Of a stretch of DNA of 64,000 nt, positions 9,989-18,171 are shown one piece after another. Location: positions 1-64,000 of the forward strand of contig JBDWGH010000002.1 of assembly GCA_039975855.1 (NCBI GenBank), given 5' to 3'. Numbering within the stretch: position 1 is the first letter of the stretch; every line of letters begins with the position of its first letter. Position numbers and translations under genes: made by a program. The stretch comes from Litorimonas sp039975855. Lineage in GTDB: Bacteria; Pseudomonadota; Alphaproteobacteria; Caulobacterales; Maricaulaceae. Under the pieces are notes generated by a model that saw only the letters and a list, made by a program, of their open reading frames with translations, searched no databases and was not told where the DNA came from.

Positions 9989-10021
9989 CCAATATAGGCT
10001 GATAAGACGTCATCGGCCAAT

Positions 10022-10048
10022 AAAAAAGCCGCCTCGAAGGACGGCTTT
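10022..10048 (-). terminator. Intrinsic terminator of rpoZ
   Basis: On the minus strand AAAGCCGTC pairs with the complementary arm GGCGGCTTT around a CTTCGA loop (9 bp with one G-U pair), followed directly by a run of six T. It lies 22 nt past the rpoZ stop and about 33 nt before rsh, so rsh probably has its own promoter or relies on readthrough. Confidence 0.8.
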
Positions 10049-10069
10049 CTAAACAATTTAGGTCTCAAA

Positions 10070-10444
10070 TTAGAAACGTGAAGAACTGTCGTTGTCGCGG
10101 TCGCCTTGAAGAGCGCGAAGAACGTCAGCTTCGGACATTTCGGCTTGCGGCTGCGCATCGCCGTGCTCGAGAGCCAAGACAGGTGCATCTTCTTGCTCGT
10201 CCGGAAGATCATCGTCTTGGATAACGCGTTGCAGACCAACGACGAGAGACTCGCGGAGATCGTTGAGATCCAGTGTTTCTTCAGCCAGCTCTCGCAGAGA
10301 TACGACAGGTGTTTTGTCATTATCGCGATCAATGGTTAGCTCAGAACCCGCGGCAATGTTGCGCGAACGATGTGATGCAAGCAGCACCAGATCAAAACGG
10401 TTAGGGACTTTTTCAACGCAATCTTCAACGGTAACGCGGGCCAT
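10070..10444 (-). CDS. rpoZ: RNA polymerase omega subunit
   Basis: Omega (124 residues) assists assembly of the beta' subunit and takes part in (p)ppGpp response in many bacteria. The N terminus MARVTVEDCVEKVPNRFDLV and the segment ASHRSRNIAAGS are diagnostic. The C-terminal half is acidic and longer than in E. coli, as is usual in alphaproteobacteria. It lies directly upstream of rsh but with a terminator between them, and downstream of folK with a second hairpin between. Confidence 0.93.
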   Translation of the reverse strand: MARVTVEDCVEKVPNRFDLVLLASHRSRNIAAGSELTIDRDNDKTPVVSLRELAEETLDLNDLRESLVVGLQRVIQDDDLPDEQEDAPVLALEHGDAQPQAEMSEADVLRALQGDRDNDSSSRF

Positions 10445-10453
10445 GGGAACTCC

Positions 10454-10481
10454 AATACAAAAGGCCGCTTCAAAACGGCCT
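10454..10481 (-). terminator. Probable terminator of folK
   Basis: On the minus strand AGGCCG and CGGCCT form a perfect 6-bp stem around an 8-nt loop, followed by four T residues and an A/T-rich stretch. The position, between the folK stop and the rpoZ start, fits a modest intrinsic terminator or attenuator. Confidence 0.55.
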
Positions 10482-10529
10482 AAAATTCAAGAGCTACTTA
10501 GTCATTCGACGGCAAGCAATCAACCTGTT

Positions 10530-11000
10530 TTACCACGCACCCACATATCGAGTCGCTTTGATATCAGCACCGGTGAGCCTTCTCGTATATTTCACCCACT
10601 TCTCTTGTAACTCCGAAGCCGGAACGAGGACAAAAGCTCGTTCCAACATACGCGGATGCGGCAGCTTTAAATCTTTCTGGTTACAAGTCTCTGACCCAAA
10701 CGTAAGGATATCCAAATCAAGCGTGCGCGCGGCATTAGGAATACTTCTTACACGGCCATGTTTGTTTTCGATTGACTGTAAAAGATCCAACAATGATTGT
10801 GCAGAACCGTGATAATTCCCCAGAACCACTGCATTGAGATAGTTTGGTTGATCAGAGCCGGCTGGCCATGCAGGGGAACGCCAAAGACCGGACTTCTTTT
10901 CTAAATGAAACCCCTCAGCGCACAATTCAGCCAACGCGATTTGAAACGTGACTTTAGGGTTGGATAGATTGCCGCCAAATGCGATGAGACATTCAGTCAT
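10530..11000 (-). CDS. folK: Hydroxymethyldihydropterin pyrophosphokinase
   Basis: FolK (156 residues) transfers pyrophosphate from ATP to 6-hydroxymethyl-7,8-dihydropterin in folate synthesis. The N-terminal FGGNLSNP, the central QPNYLNAVV and the metal-binding RTLDLDILTFG segment are the family signatures. Length is typical. It is divergent from the NYN-domain gene, with starts about 32 nt apart. Confidence 0.93.
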   Translation of the reverse strand: MTECLIAFGGNLSNPKVTFQIALAELCAEGFHLEKKSGLWRSPAWPAGSDQPNYLNAVVLGNYHGSAQSLLDLLQSIENKHGRVRSIPNAARTLDLDILTFGSETCNQKDLKLPHPRMLERAFVLVPASELQEKWVKYTRRLTGADIKATRYVGAW

Positions 11001-11032
11001 ATTTTAAAGCATTTTCGACAACGGTTTCAGTC

Positions 11033-11590
11033 ATGGTCTTTTACCCCGAAGAGCGAATCGCAATTTTCGTGGATGGTGCAAATTTTTTCAATACAGGTAA
11101 ATCACTCGATTTCGACATAGATTACAAGAAGATGCTTGAACTTTTTAAGCAAAAAGGACGTTTGGTGAATGCGCGTTACTACACCGCTATCATTGAGAAT
11201 GAAGAGTACTCGCCCATTCGGCCACTTGTCGATTGGCTAAACTATAACGGCTATCAAGTTATTTCAAAGCCCGTCAAGTCTTACACCGACCGCGATGGCC
11301 GCAGTCGCATCAAAGGAAATATGGATATTGAGCTAGCGCTAGACATGGTCGAAATGGCAGAACATGTTGATCATATAATTCTGTGTAGCGGCGATGGTGA
11401 CTTCAGAGCGGCAGTTGACGCTTGCCAACGCAAAGGCACCCGTGTTTCGGTTTTATCATCAATGCGAACCAAACCCTCCATGCTTGCTGATGAATTACGA
11501 CGACAAGCGAATGACGTGATTGAGTTGTCAGACATGGAGAAACTTATCGGACGTCCACGTCGCGAATATGCGGACTATGAAGATGAGTAA
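11033..11590 (+). CDS. NYN-domain (LabA/DUF88) putative ribonuclease
   Basis: The 185-residue product is a NYN domain with a PIN-like fold, a family of metal-dependent nucleases expected to cut RNA. Acidic positions expected at the active site are visible: D14 in FVDGANFF, the aspartate in KGNMDIELALDM, and the pair in CSGDGDFRAAVD. No extra domain follows; the C terminus is acidic and short. It is widely conserved beside housekeeping genes in alphaproteobacteria. The stop overlaps the start of the downstream glycosylase by 8 nt, indicating coupling. Substrate is unknown. Confidence 0.85.
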   Translation: MVFYPEERIAIFVDGANFFNTGKSLDFDIDYKKMLELFKQKGRLVNARYYTAIIENEEYSPIRPLVDWLNYNGYQVISKPVKSYTDRDGRSRIKGNMDIELALDMVEMAEHVDHIILCSGDGDFRAAVDACQRKGTRVSVLSSMRTKPSMLADELRRQANDVIELSDMEKLIGRPRREYADYEDE

Positions 11591-12230
11591 TGTCGACGCC
11601 CCTTATGAGTGTCGGAAATGCCCGCGATTGGCAAGTTTTCTGGATGAACAACGGGTATTGCGACCTGATTATTTCAATGGCCCGGTTCCAAATTTCTTCT
11701 CCCCCGATCCCAAGTTGGTCGTGATTGGTCTTGCGCCTGGCATGCACGGCGCGAATCGGACTGGACGTCCGTTCACTGGAGATTGGGCGGGCGATTTACT
11801 CTTTGCGGCGCTAGGCAAATACGGTTTCACATCGGGCGATTATGATCGAGATGGAATGGGTAAAGACGGGCTTGAGCTAATCGATTCTATGGTGACAAAT
11901 GTCGTGCGTTGCCTCCCTCCCCAAAACAAACCCATAGCCAGCGAGATAAATACCTGCCGGGACCTATATCACAAAAATCAGCTTAAAGCCCTTCCTGATG
12001 CCAAGGTTCTGCTTTGCCTGGGAAAAATAAGCCATGACAGTACTGTCAGGGCATTGGGGCTTCGTCTGGCAACTCATAAATTTGGCCACGGAACGGAGTA
12101 TATTGATCCGCACGGTCGCACCATATTGTCCAGCTATCATTGCTCCCGCTACAACACGAATACCGGGCGCCTAACGGAGGACATGTTTTTCAAGGTTTTC
12201 GAACGTGCGCGAGAAATCTGCGATAGTTAG
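11583..12230 (+). CDS. Family 5 uracil-DNA glycosylase (UdgB-like)
   Basis: This 215-residue enzyme is predicted to excise uracil, and in this family also deaminated purines, from DNA. Motif A reads GLAPGMHGANRTGRPFTGD; the C-terminal motif SSYHCSRYNTNTGRL matches the family's SYHPSxxNTxTGRL, with Cys in place of the usual Pro. Candidate iron-sulfur cysteines are the CRKC pair near the N terminus, one before LPPQNKP and one in NTCRDLY. The ATG at 11583 overlaps the NYN stop; an ATG two codons earlier is an alternative. Its stop overlaps that of convergent smpB (shared TTAG). Confidence 0.88.
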   Translation: MSNVDAPYECRKCPRLASFLDEQRVLRPDYFNGPVPNFFSPDPKLVVIGLAPGMHGANRTGRPFTGDWAGDLLFAALGKYGFTSGDYDRDGMGKDGLELIDSMVTNVVRCLPPQNKPIASEINTCRDLYHKNQLKALPDAKVLLCLGKISHDSTVRALGLRLATHKFGHGTEYIDPHGRTILSSYHCSRYNTNTGRLTEDMFFKVFERAREICDS

Positions 12231-12721
12231 CCTTTTTCACGCATGAGACGGGCTTTTTGCTTCTGCCAATCACGAGTTTTATCACTCTGGCGTTTGTCGT
12301 AGTTCTGCTTACCGGTCGCAGTGCCAATTAAGAGCTTTGCCTTACCCTTTTCATTGAAATACATTTTTAGAGCGACAATCGTTCGACCCTTGCGTTGTGT
12401 TTCACCCAACAAGACATTGATTTGCTTGCGTTTTAAAAGGAGCTTTCTAGGTCGTGTCGGCAAATGGTTAAATTGGCTCGCCGGCGGATAAATCGGTATG
12501 TTGGCATTGACCAACCACGCTTCGTTATTTTCAATTGAGACATAACTTTCCGCGATATTACCGCGGCCCTCGCGAAGAGCCTTAACCTCGGTTCCGACCA
12601 ACATGATACCAGCTTCCATAGTATCTTCGACAGCATAGTCATATCGCGCTTTACGGTTTTCCGCGAGTACGGTGTCGTTGACACCAGTCTTCTTCTTTCT
12701 GCCGCCTGCCTTGCTCGACAT
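12227..12721 (-). CDS. smpB: SsrA-binding protein SmpB
   Basis: SmpB (164 residues) binds tmRNA and delivers it to stalled ribosomes for trans-translation. The N-terminal half contains ENRKARYDYAVEDTMEAGIM and LVGTEVKALREGRGNI; the C-terminal tail DKRQSDKTRDWQKQKARLM enters the decoding channel. It follows dapA after 1 nt. Its stop codon overlaps that of the convergent glycosylase gene. Confidence 0.96.
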   Translation of the reverse strand: MSSKAGGRKKKTGVNDTVLAENRKARYDYAVEDTMEAGIMLVGTEVKALREGRGNIAESYVSIENNEAWLVNANIPIYPPASQFNHLPTRPRKLLLKRKQINVLLGETQRKGRTIVALKMYFNEKGKAKLLIGTATGKQNYDKRQSDKTRDWQKQKARLMREKG

Positions 12722-12722
12722 G

Positions 12723-13598
12723 TTAAACCTGGATGCCAGCCTGAACCATAGCAGCTTTCACGATAGCCTTTGTCGAATCACGGCATTCCGTAATTGGAAG
12801 ACGGACGCCGGGCTGCATTTTGCCCATTAAGGATAGCGCATATTTCGCAGGTGCGGGACTTGGATCTACGAAGAGATCTTTATGTAATCGGTCAAGCTTC
12901 GCATTCCATAGACGCGCTGCCTCATAATCACCTGACAAAAGCGCATTGTGGAAAGCCGCATATTGCGCCGGCGCGATATTTGACCCCACCGAGATCGTTC
13001 CCTGCCCGCCATGCGCGCTATGGCCCAAAGATGTTGGATCATCCCCTGAAAGTTGGATAAAATCCTCGCCGCATCGAACAGTCAGACCGGCAACACGTTC
13101 AATTTGGCCTGTAGCATCTTTGCAGCCAATGACAGTTGGAAGCTTAGACAAACGTTCCATGGTGTCTTGTTCGATATCAACAATGCTTCGCCCTGGAATG
13201 TTGTAGACAACGATTGGAATATCAACAGCTTCGGATATCGCCTTGAAGTGCTGGTAAATACCTTCTTGGCTCGGCTTGTTATAATATGGCGTTACCACCA
13301 ACGCTGCATCCGCACCCATGGCCTTAGCGTGTTGCGCGTATTTGATAGACACGCGGGTTTCATTAGACCCAGCACCCGCAATAACAGGGACGCGGCCATT
13401 CGCAGCCTCAGAAGTCAAACGAATAACCCGTTGGTGCTCTTCATCCGTCAATGTCGCACTTTCGCCCGTAGTGCCGCAGGGCACTAAACCATGAATTCCA
13501 GAATCGATTTGCCACTCGACAAAATCCTGAAACGCTTGTTCGTCAATCTCGCCGTCTTTGAACGGAGTGACTAGAGCTGTAATTGACCCTCTTATCAT
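12723..13598 (-). CDS. dapA: 4-hydroxy-tetrahydrodipicolinate synthase
   Basis: DapA (291 residues) condenses pyruvate with aspartate semialdehyde, the committed step toward lysine and diaminopimelate. The Schiff-base lysine is K160 in VIGCKDATG; Y132 in VVYNIPGR and the T44-T45 pair in CGTTGES complete the active site. I took the ATG at 13598 (MIRGSITALVTPF), which matches the family N terminus; a TTG upstream also reads in frame. It heads a dapA-smpB pair and diverges from the lytic transglycosylase gene. Confidence 0.95.
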   Translation of the reverse strand: MIRGSITALVTPFKDGEIDEQAFQDFVEWQIDSGIHGLVPCGTTGESATLTDEEHQRVIRLTSEAANGRVPVIAGAGSNETRVSIKYAQHAKAMGADAALVVTPYYNKPSQEGIYQHFKAISEAVDIPIVVYNIPGRSIVDIEQDTMERLSKLPTVIGCKDATGQIERVAGLTVRCGEDFIQLSGDDPTSLGHSAHGGQGTISVGSNIAPAQYAAFHNALLSGDYEAARLWNAKLDRLHKDLFVDPSPAPAKYALSLMGKMQPGVRLPITECRDSTKAIVKAAMVQAGIQV

Positions 13599-13715
13599 GT
13601 TTGTCTTTCGCAATGCGGTTGTGTAGGCCCGAAGATGTGAGCGGGTGATAGCGTCGTTTTGGATATGGATTCAAGACATGGTTTCTTCACTTTTGCAAGA
13701 GTGTGGGACGTCTTT

Positions 13716-15788
13716 ATGTGGCAAAGCCGAAAGTCTGAATTAAGCCCAAGACGAGGCCAAATTGGGGTCTTATTGGTCCTGTTTTTACTTATCTTCTCGC
13801 CATTCTACGCCTCAGCATCCGTACCTGAACCGCGGTTGAAACCTGCGGCGCCTGCTATGTCAGCCTTTATGAGCGAAACTGACGCGAAGCAGTTCCGGAA
13901 AGGTCTAAGTGCTGCAAACGCAAAGCGATGGTCAGAGGTTGAAAGAACCATAAGCAGACTAAACGACCCAATTGCGAAAGACACGCTGCGCTGGATCCAA
14001 GCTACAAACGATAGAAACGTCTCAACTGATACACTTCAATATGTTCACACCAGTTTGAGCAATTGGCCTCGAATGGTCAGAGTTAGCGCGGAAGCCGAAA
14101 GGCGAATGTTTGATGAAAGCTGGACCTCAAAGCGGGTATTTGAATGGTTTACCGGACGGGTTGAACCCGTGTCCGGTGAAGGTCGCGCGGCTTTGGCTCG
14201 CGCTTATTATGCCAAAGGTGATCAAGCCAATGGCGACAAGTATTTACGTTTGGCATGGCGCGAAAGTCGGCTGACAAGGGACGGGCAGAAAACCCTTTTT
14301 CGTCTCTACAACAAGAAACTGACTAAAGATGATCATGCGGCTCGGGCAGATCATCTGATTTGGTCTGGTTATCGTCATTACAGCAAAGCTCGCGCCCTGC
14401 TTCAGCATATGGGCCGCACGGACCGCGCCTTGATGAGAGCCCGGATGACGTTGAACCGGAACGCATCCGGCATGGACGCGGCGGTCAATGCTGTTCCGAG
14501 TTCGCATTTAGCTGACCCAGGGTTGGTTTATGAACGCGCACGCTGGCGCCGCCGAAAGAAGTCAAAAGAGTATGCCCTACCCGTCTACCTTTCGGCACGC
14601 ACAGCCCCAACGTCGGACCTTGGCAAAAAAGCGATGTGGCGCGAGAAAAAACTAATGGCCTATTGGTCAATCTCGGAAGAGAATTACAAAGAAGCTTATC
14701 AGCTTTCGCTGCATCACGGTTTTCAACGTGGGACTGAATTCGCAGAAGCTGAGTTTCTAGCCGGATGGCTGGCCCTAACGGGTTTGCAAGAACCCGATCG
14801 CGCTTTGCGTCATTTTACAAGGCTCCGCGACGGGGTCGGCTCCCCCATCTCTTTGGCACGCGCTCATTACTGGGTAGGTCGCGCGCAGGAAGCGTCGGGA
14901 GATAGCCAATCCAGTCAAAGTTATCGCTTAGCCGCGCAATATCCGAATACCTATTACGGCATGTTGGCTGGCCTGGAAGTCGACGGCCCATCCCATAGGG
15001 TTTCGCTCCCACCTGAGTTTATCGCGGAGCAGGACAGAGCCGAATTCGTCACTGATAACCGTGTGCGCGCTTTGCATTTACTGGGAGAGGCGGGTGAGCA
15101 GCGCTTTTTTTCGCAAATCAGCTACCACCTAGACGACGAAGTCGACAGTCTATCCAAACTGTCTCTCCTCAGCGAATTAGCTGAGGATTACGGATTTATG
15201 CGCCCGTCTCTTCGCGCGGCAAAACAAGCGGGGCGCTTCCAGGGGATGCTAACGGAAAGCGGGTATCCTTTGGTGGGTTCTATAGACGCTTTACCGAAAC
15301 ATAAGTTCGAGGAACCCTTTGTTTATGCGATTGCACGGCAAGAAAGCGAATTTGCCGCGAATGCTGTCAGTTCAGCAAAAGCCTATGGAATGATGCAAAT
15401 GATCAATAGCACGGCCAAAGCCACGGCTAGGAAGCATCGCGTTAGATATGACCTGAACCGTTTGGCGGCAGACGGAGACTATGCTGCCAATATGGGCGCG
15501 CTACACTTGAATGATCTTCTAGATCAATGGGATGGTTCGTATATCCTCGCGGCCGTCAGCTATAATGCGGGACCTCATCGTGCAAAATCATGGATTAAGA
15601 CGTATGGTGATCCGCGTAGCGGCGAAGTTGATGCTATCGACTGGGTTGAAAAAATCCCATTTTCGGAAACACGAAATTACGTCATGCGAGTGATGGAGAA
15701 CACGCAGGTTTACCGTGCACGTCTAAACAATGACTCAGCCCCCAACCGTCTGGAACAAGACCTACGCCTGGGGCAACAACCCTTTTAG
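13716..15788 (+). CDS. slt: Soluble lytic murein transglycosylase (Slt70-like)
   Basis: This periplasmic enzyme of 690 residues cleaves peptidoglycan between MurNAc and GlcNAc, leaving 1,6-anhydro ends. From the chosen ATG a signal peptide is evident (basic SPRRGQ, hydrophobic VLLVLFLLIF, then an ASA cleavage site). A long alpha-helical superhelix precedes the C-terminal SLT domain. The catalytic glutamate is the first E of ARQESEF (residue 543), followed by AYGMMQM and the VSYNAGPHRA motif. The start at 13716 is preceded by GGGACGTCTTT; a TTG at 13659 and an ATG at 13665 would extend the N terminus and spoil the signal peptide. Confidence 0.92.
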   Translation: MWQSRKSELSPRRGQIGVLLVLFLLIFSPFYASASVPEPRLKPAAPAMSAFMSETDAKQFRKGLSAANAKRWSEVERTISRLNDPIAKDTLRWIQATNDRNVSTDTLQYVHTSLSNWPRMVRVSAEAERRMFDESWTSKRVFEWFTGRVEPVSGEGRAALARAYYAKGDQANGDKYLRLAWRESRLTRDGQKTLFRLYNKKLTKDDHAARADHLIWSGYRHYSKARALLQHMGRTDRALMRARMTLNRNASGMDAAVNAVPSSHLADPGLVYERARWRRRKKSKEYALPVYLSARTAPTSDLGKKAMWREKKLMAYWSISEENYKEAYQLSLHHGFQRGTEFAEAEFLAGWLALTGLQEPDRALRHFTRLRDGVGSPISLARAHYWVGRAQEASGDSQSSQSYRLAAQYPNTYYGMLAGLEVDGPSHRVSLPPEFIAEQDRAEFVTDNRVRALHLLGEAGEQRFFSQISYHLDDEVDSLSKLSLLSELAEDYGFMRPSLRAAKQAGRFQGMLTESGYPLVGSIDALPKHKFEEPFVYAIARQESEFAANAVSSAKAYGMMQMINSTAKATARKHRVRYDLNRLAADGDYAANMGALHLNDLLDQWDGSYILAAVSYNAGPHRAKSWIKTYGDPRSGEVDAIDWVEKIPFSETRNYVMRVMENTQVYRARLNNDSAPNRLEQDLRLGQQPF

Positions 15789-15922
15789 TTACGACCTACC
15801 AGGTCAATTTGGCGCTCTCGATACGGGGATTAGCTAAATTTTCCCTATGACACTTGACGAATGCGTTCGTTCCGTATTTGTTCTATTTCGTGTTAAAGGG
15901 ATAAATCTGTGAACAATGCTTG

Positions 15923-15941
15923 TATAATTTGTGAGTATAAT
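15923..15941 (+). promoter_or_regulatory. Two TATAAT boxes just before the FAN1-exonuclease gene
   Basis: Perfect TATAAT hexamers occur at 15923-15928 and 15936-15941, the second ending 2 nt before the GTG start. No good -35 hexamer is seen at the normal distance from either. If the first is used, the transcript would start about 15935 and carry a leader of about 9 nt, so translation would be nearly leaderless. No Shine-Dalgarno sequence is visible here. Confidence 0.35.
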
Positions 15942-15943
15942 CT

Positions 15944-18145
15944 GTGCCGCCGGTAGCCTCACGCCATCACATACGCGCCGAACGACAACGTTATCGTCGA
16001 GCGCAAGATGGTCGTGCATGGTCGGTCAAAGATCTGCCGAAATACTATTATCATCGAAATTTTTGCGAGATCATCGACAGCGTGGAAGCTGAATTGGGGC
16101 ATCTACTTGGCAAGCCTGGCCTCCGTTTTCTCAAAGATTTTCGTAACCTGCCCTTTCCCGCTCAATGTGCCTATGCGCGGTTGTGCGGGCGCAAAGGACA
16201 GGTCTTCAACATTGATAAGTTTGATTATCCAGAGATTGAAGCACTGTCATATCAATATGAAAGACTGGCGATCGATGGGTTCGTCGCTCCCCTTTCAGCC
16301 AACCACTTCGAAAATTATCTCTGCAGCCTTACAAAACAGGAACTCTTATTGGTTCTAACGAAACATGTTTGCGGAACAAAATTTAAAAAGTCGTGGAAGA
16401 AGGACAAACTCATCAACATCGGTGTTGATGAAATAGAATTTGACGATTTGAACCTTCCTGGAAACGTCTGGGTTCAATCTCGAACTGATGCGTTAGAGTA
16501 CATTTTGTTTCTGCATTCAGGTCAGGTTGAAAACAGTCTCCAAAACCTGACTCTGCGTGATCTAGGATTAGTAAAAGCTCCAAAGTTAGAACAAAAATAT
16601 GGAGCACAGTTTGCCAATCGTGAAACTGCGAAGACTGCTTTGTTTTACGCGACAGCCCTGCGTGATTTTCGTCAAATGAACACTGCCAGGCTAGCCAGTC
16701 TAACTGAGACGATAGATTCTTGGCCTAATCCACTATGCGCTATCAGCGTCGGAAATCGCGATAAATTATTGCACAAACTTGGCGGATTTCTGGAACGGAA
16801 GGGCGAAATTGATACCGCCCTAAGCGCTTACTCTCGGTCCGATACTTCATTATGCAATGAACGCGTTATTCGTCTGCGCTATAAAAAAGGTGACAAGTCA
16901 TGGGTTAAGTCACGCCTAGAAGACATGATTGAAAACCCCTCCTCGGACGATGAACACGCTTTTGCCCAAGATTTTTACGCCAGAAAATACCAAAAGAAAC
17001 GAACATCGATTGTCACAGACATCCTCCGTGAAGCAGATACGATTGAGCTGGACGAAGCCTTTCGAAACCAGCCCGAGAGGGCCGCCATGCATCATTACCG
17101 CAAGCAAGGTTTAGTATGCTTTCAAACGGAGAATGTACCTTGGCAAAACCTATTCGGACTGCTGTTTTGGGATGAGTTGTATAAAGGAAAGTCTCCACGA
17201 AACTTTCCTAAGGCCCTAAAATTCGGAACTTTTTACGAAAAGAATAAGTCTCGGATTGAACGCAAGTTGGAAGATTTAGACACACCTCATCTTGTGACGA
17301 TCCAACTCTTAAAAACTCTCACAAAGCACTTTGGAAAACATCAGAACATAGTTCATTGGGGCTCGCGCTCATTGGATCGAATACAAGCCTTAATCGAGTC
17401 AGCACCTAAAGGCGCCCTGGCCTACATGTTAAGGCTCATGGCGAAAGACTGGCCCCGAACAAAAGATGGTTTTCCTGATTTGATAGTGATTGAAGACGGC
17501 CTTTGCCGTTTTGTTGAGATAAAAGCGACAGGAGACATCGTTCGCCGAAACCAACTTACACGTCTACGGCAGCTGAGATCAGCTGGCTTTAACGCCGAGA
17601 TTTTAAAGGTGAATTGGACCGTCGACCCTGACCAAACCTATGTCGTCGTTGATGTGGAAACCACGGGTGGTCGTGCGGGTCTGCATCGCGTCACCGAAAT
17701 CGGAGCGGTGAAGGTAAAAGGAGGAAAGGTCATTGATGAATGGTCCAGTCTCATTAACCCACAGCGGTCGATACCCGCAAACATCACGCGGATCACAGGT
17801 ATAACGGAAGAAATGGTCTCCGATGCACCTATTTTTGCGCAAGTGGCGAACAGCTTCGCAAAATTCATGGGCGATGCCATATTCGCTGCCCATAATGTCA
17901 ATTTCGATTATGGTTTTATCAGTGCAGAGTTTCAGATGGTCGATAGGCATTTCAGCCATCCAAAAATTTGTACCTGCTCATCCATGAGAAAACTCTATCC
18001 TGGACATGCTTCTTATTCTCTAAAAAACCTCTGCCGCGAATTCGAAATTGATCTAAAAAGTCATCACCGCGCTCTTTGCGACGCAAAAGCCGCAGCAGAG
18101 CTGCTGTTTTTAGTGAATGAAAAGCGATTGGAAAACCAAAGGTAG
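15944..18145 (+). CDS. FAN1-like VRR-NUC nuclease fused to DEDDh exonuclease
   Basis: The 733-residue protein joins two nuclease modules. Residues about 30-565 resemble bacterial FAN1: the N terminus LPKYYYHRNF, an AQCAYARLCGRKG segment, a helical middle and a C-terminal VRR-NUC domain whose PD-(D/E)xK residues are D512 (GFPDL), E525 and K527 (FVEIK). Residues 567-733 form a DnaQ-type DEDDh exonuclease with D570 and E572 (DVETT), the AAHNVNFDY motif, and H708 with D713 (HRALCDA). FAN1 enzymes cut branched and cross-linked DNA; the exonuclease may trim the ends (inference). The GTG start follows an in-frame stop, and no ATG occurs before the conserved region. crtE follows after 26 nt. Confidence 0.85.
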   Translation: MPPVASRHHIRAERQRYRRAQDGRAWSVKDLPKYYYHRNFCEIIDSVEAELGHLLGKPGLRFLKDFRNLPFPAQCAYARLCGRKGQVFNIDKFDYPEIEALSYQYERLAIDGFVAPLSANHFENYLCSLTKQELLLVLTKHVCGTKFKKSWKKDKLINIGVDEIEFDDLNLPGNVWVQSRTDALEYILFLHSGQVENSLQNLTLRDLGLVKAPKLEQKYGAQFANRETAKTALFYATALRDFRQMNTARLASLTETIDSWPNPLCAISVGNRDKLLHKLGGFLERKGEIDTALSAYSRSDTSLCNERVIRLRYKKGDKSWVKSRLEDMIENPSSDDEHAFAQDFYARKYQKKRTSIVTDILREADTIELDEAFRNQPERAAMHHYRKQGLVCFQTENVPWQNLFGLLFWDELYKGKSPRNFPKALKFGTFYEKNKSRIERKLEDLDTPHLVTIQLLKTLTKHFGKHQNIVHWGSRSLDRIQALIESAPKGALAYMLRLMAKDWPRTKDGFPDLIVIEDGLCRFVEIKATGDIVRRNQLTRLRQLRSAGFNAEILKVNWTVDPDQTYVVVDVETTGGRAGLHRVTEIGAVKVKGGKVIDEWSSLINPQRSIPANITRITGITEEMVSDAPIFAQVANSFAKFMGDAIFAAHNVNFDYGFISAEFQMVDRHFSHPKICTCSSMRKLYPGHASYSLKNLCREFEIDLKSHHRALCDAKAAAELLFLVNEKRLENQR

Positions 18146-18171
18146 ACGAGGCTTTTCCCTGAGGCCACACT

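Noticed and set aside
11033..11590. NYN protein as a toxin of a toxin-antitoxin pair
   Set aside because: The neighbour is a DNA repair glycosylase, not an antitoxin, and the NYN gene is conserved as a housekeeping gene in relatives.
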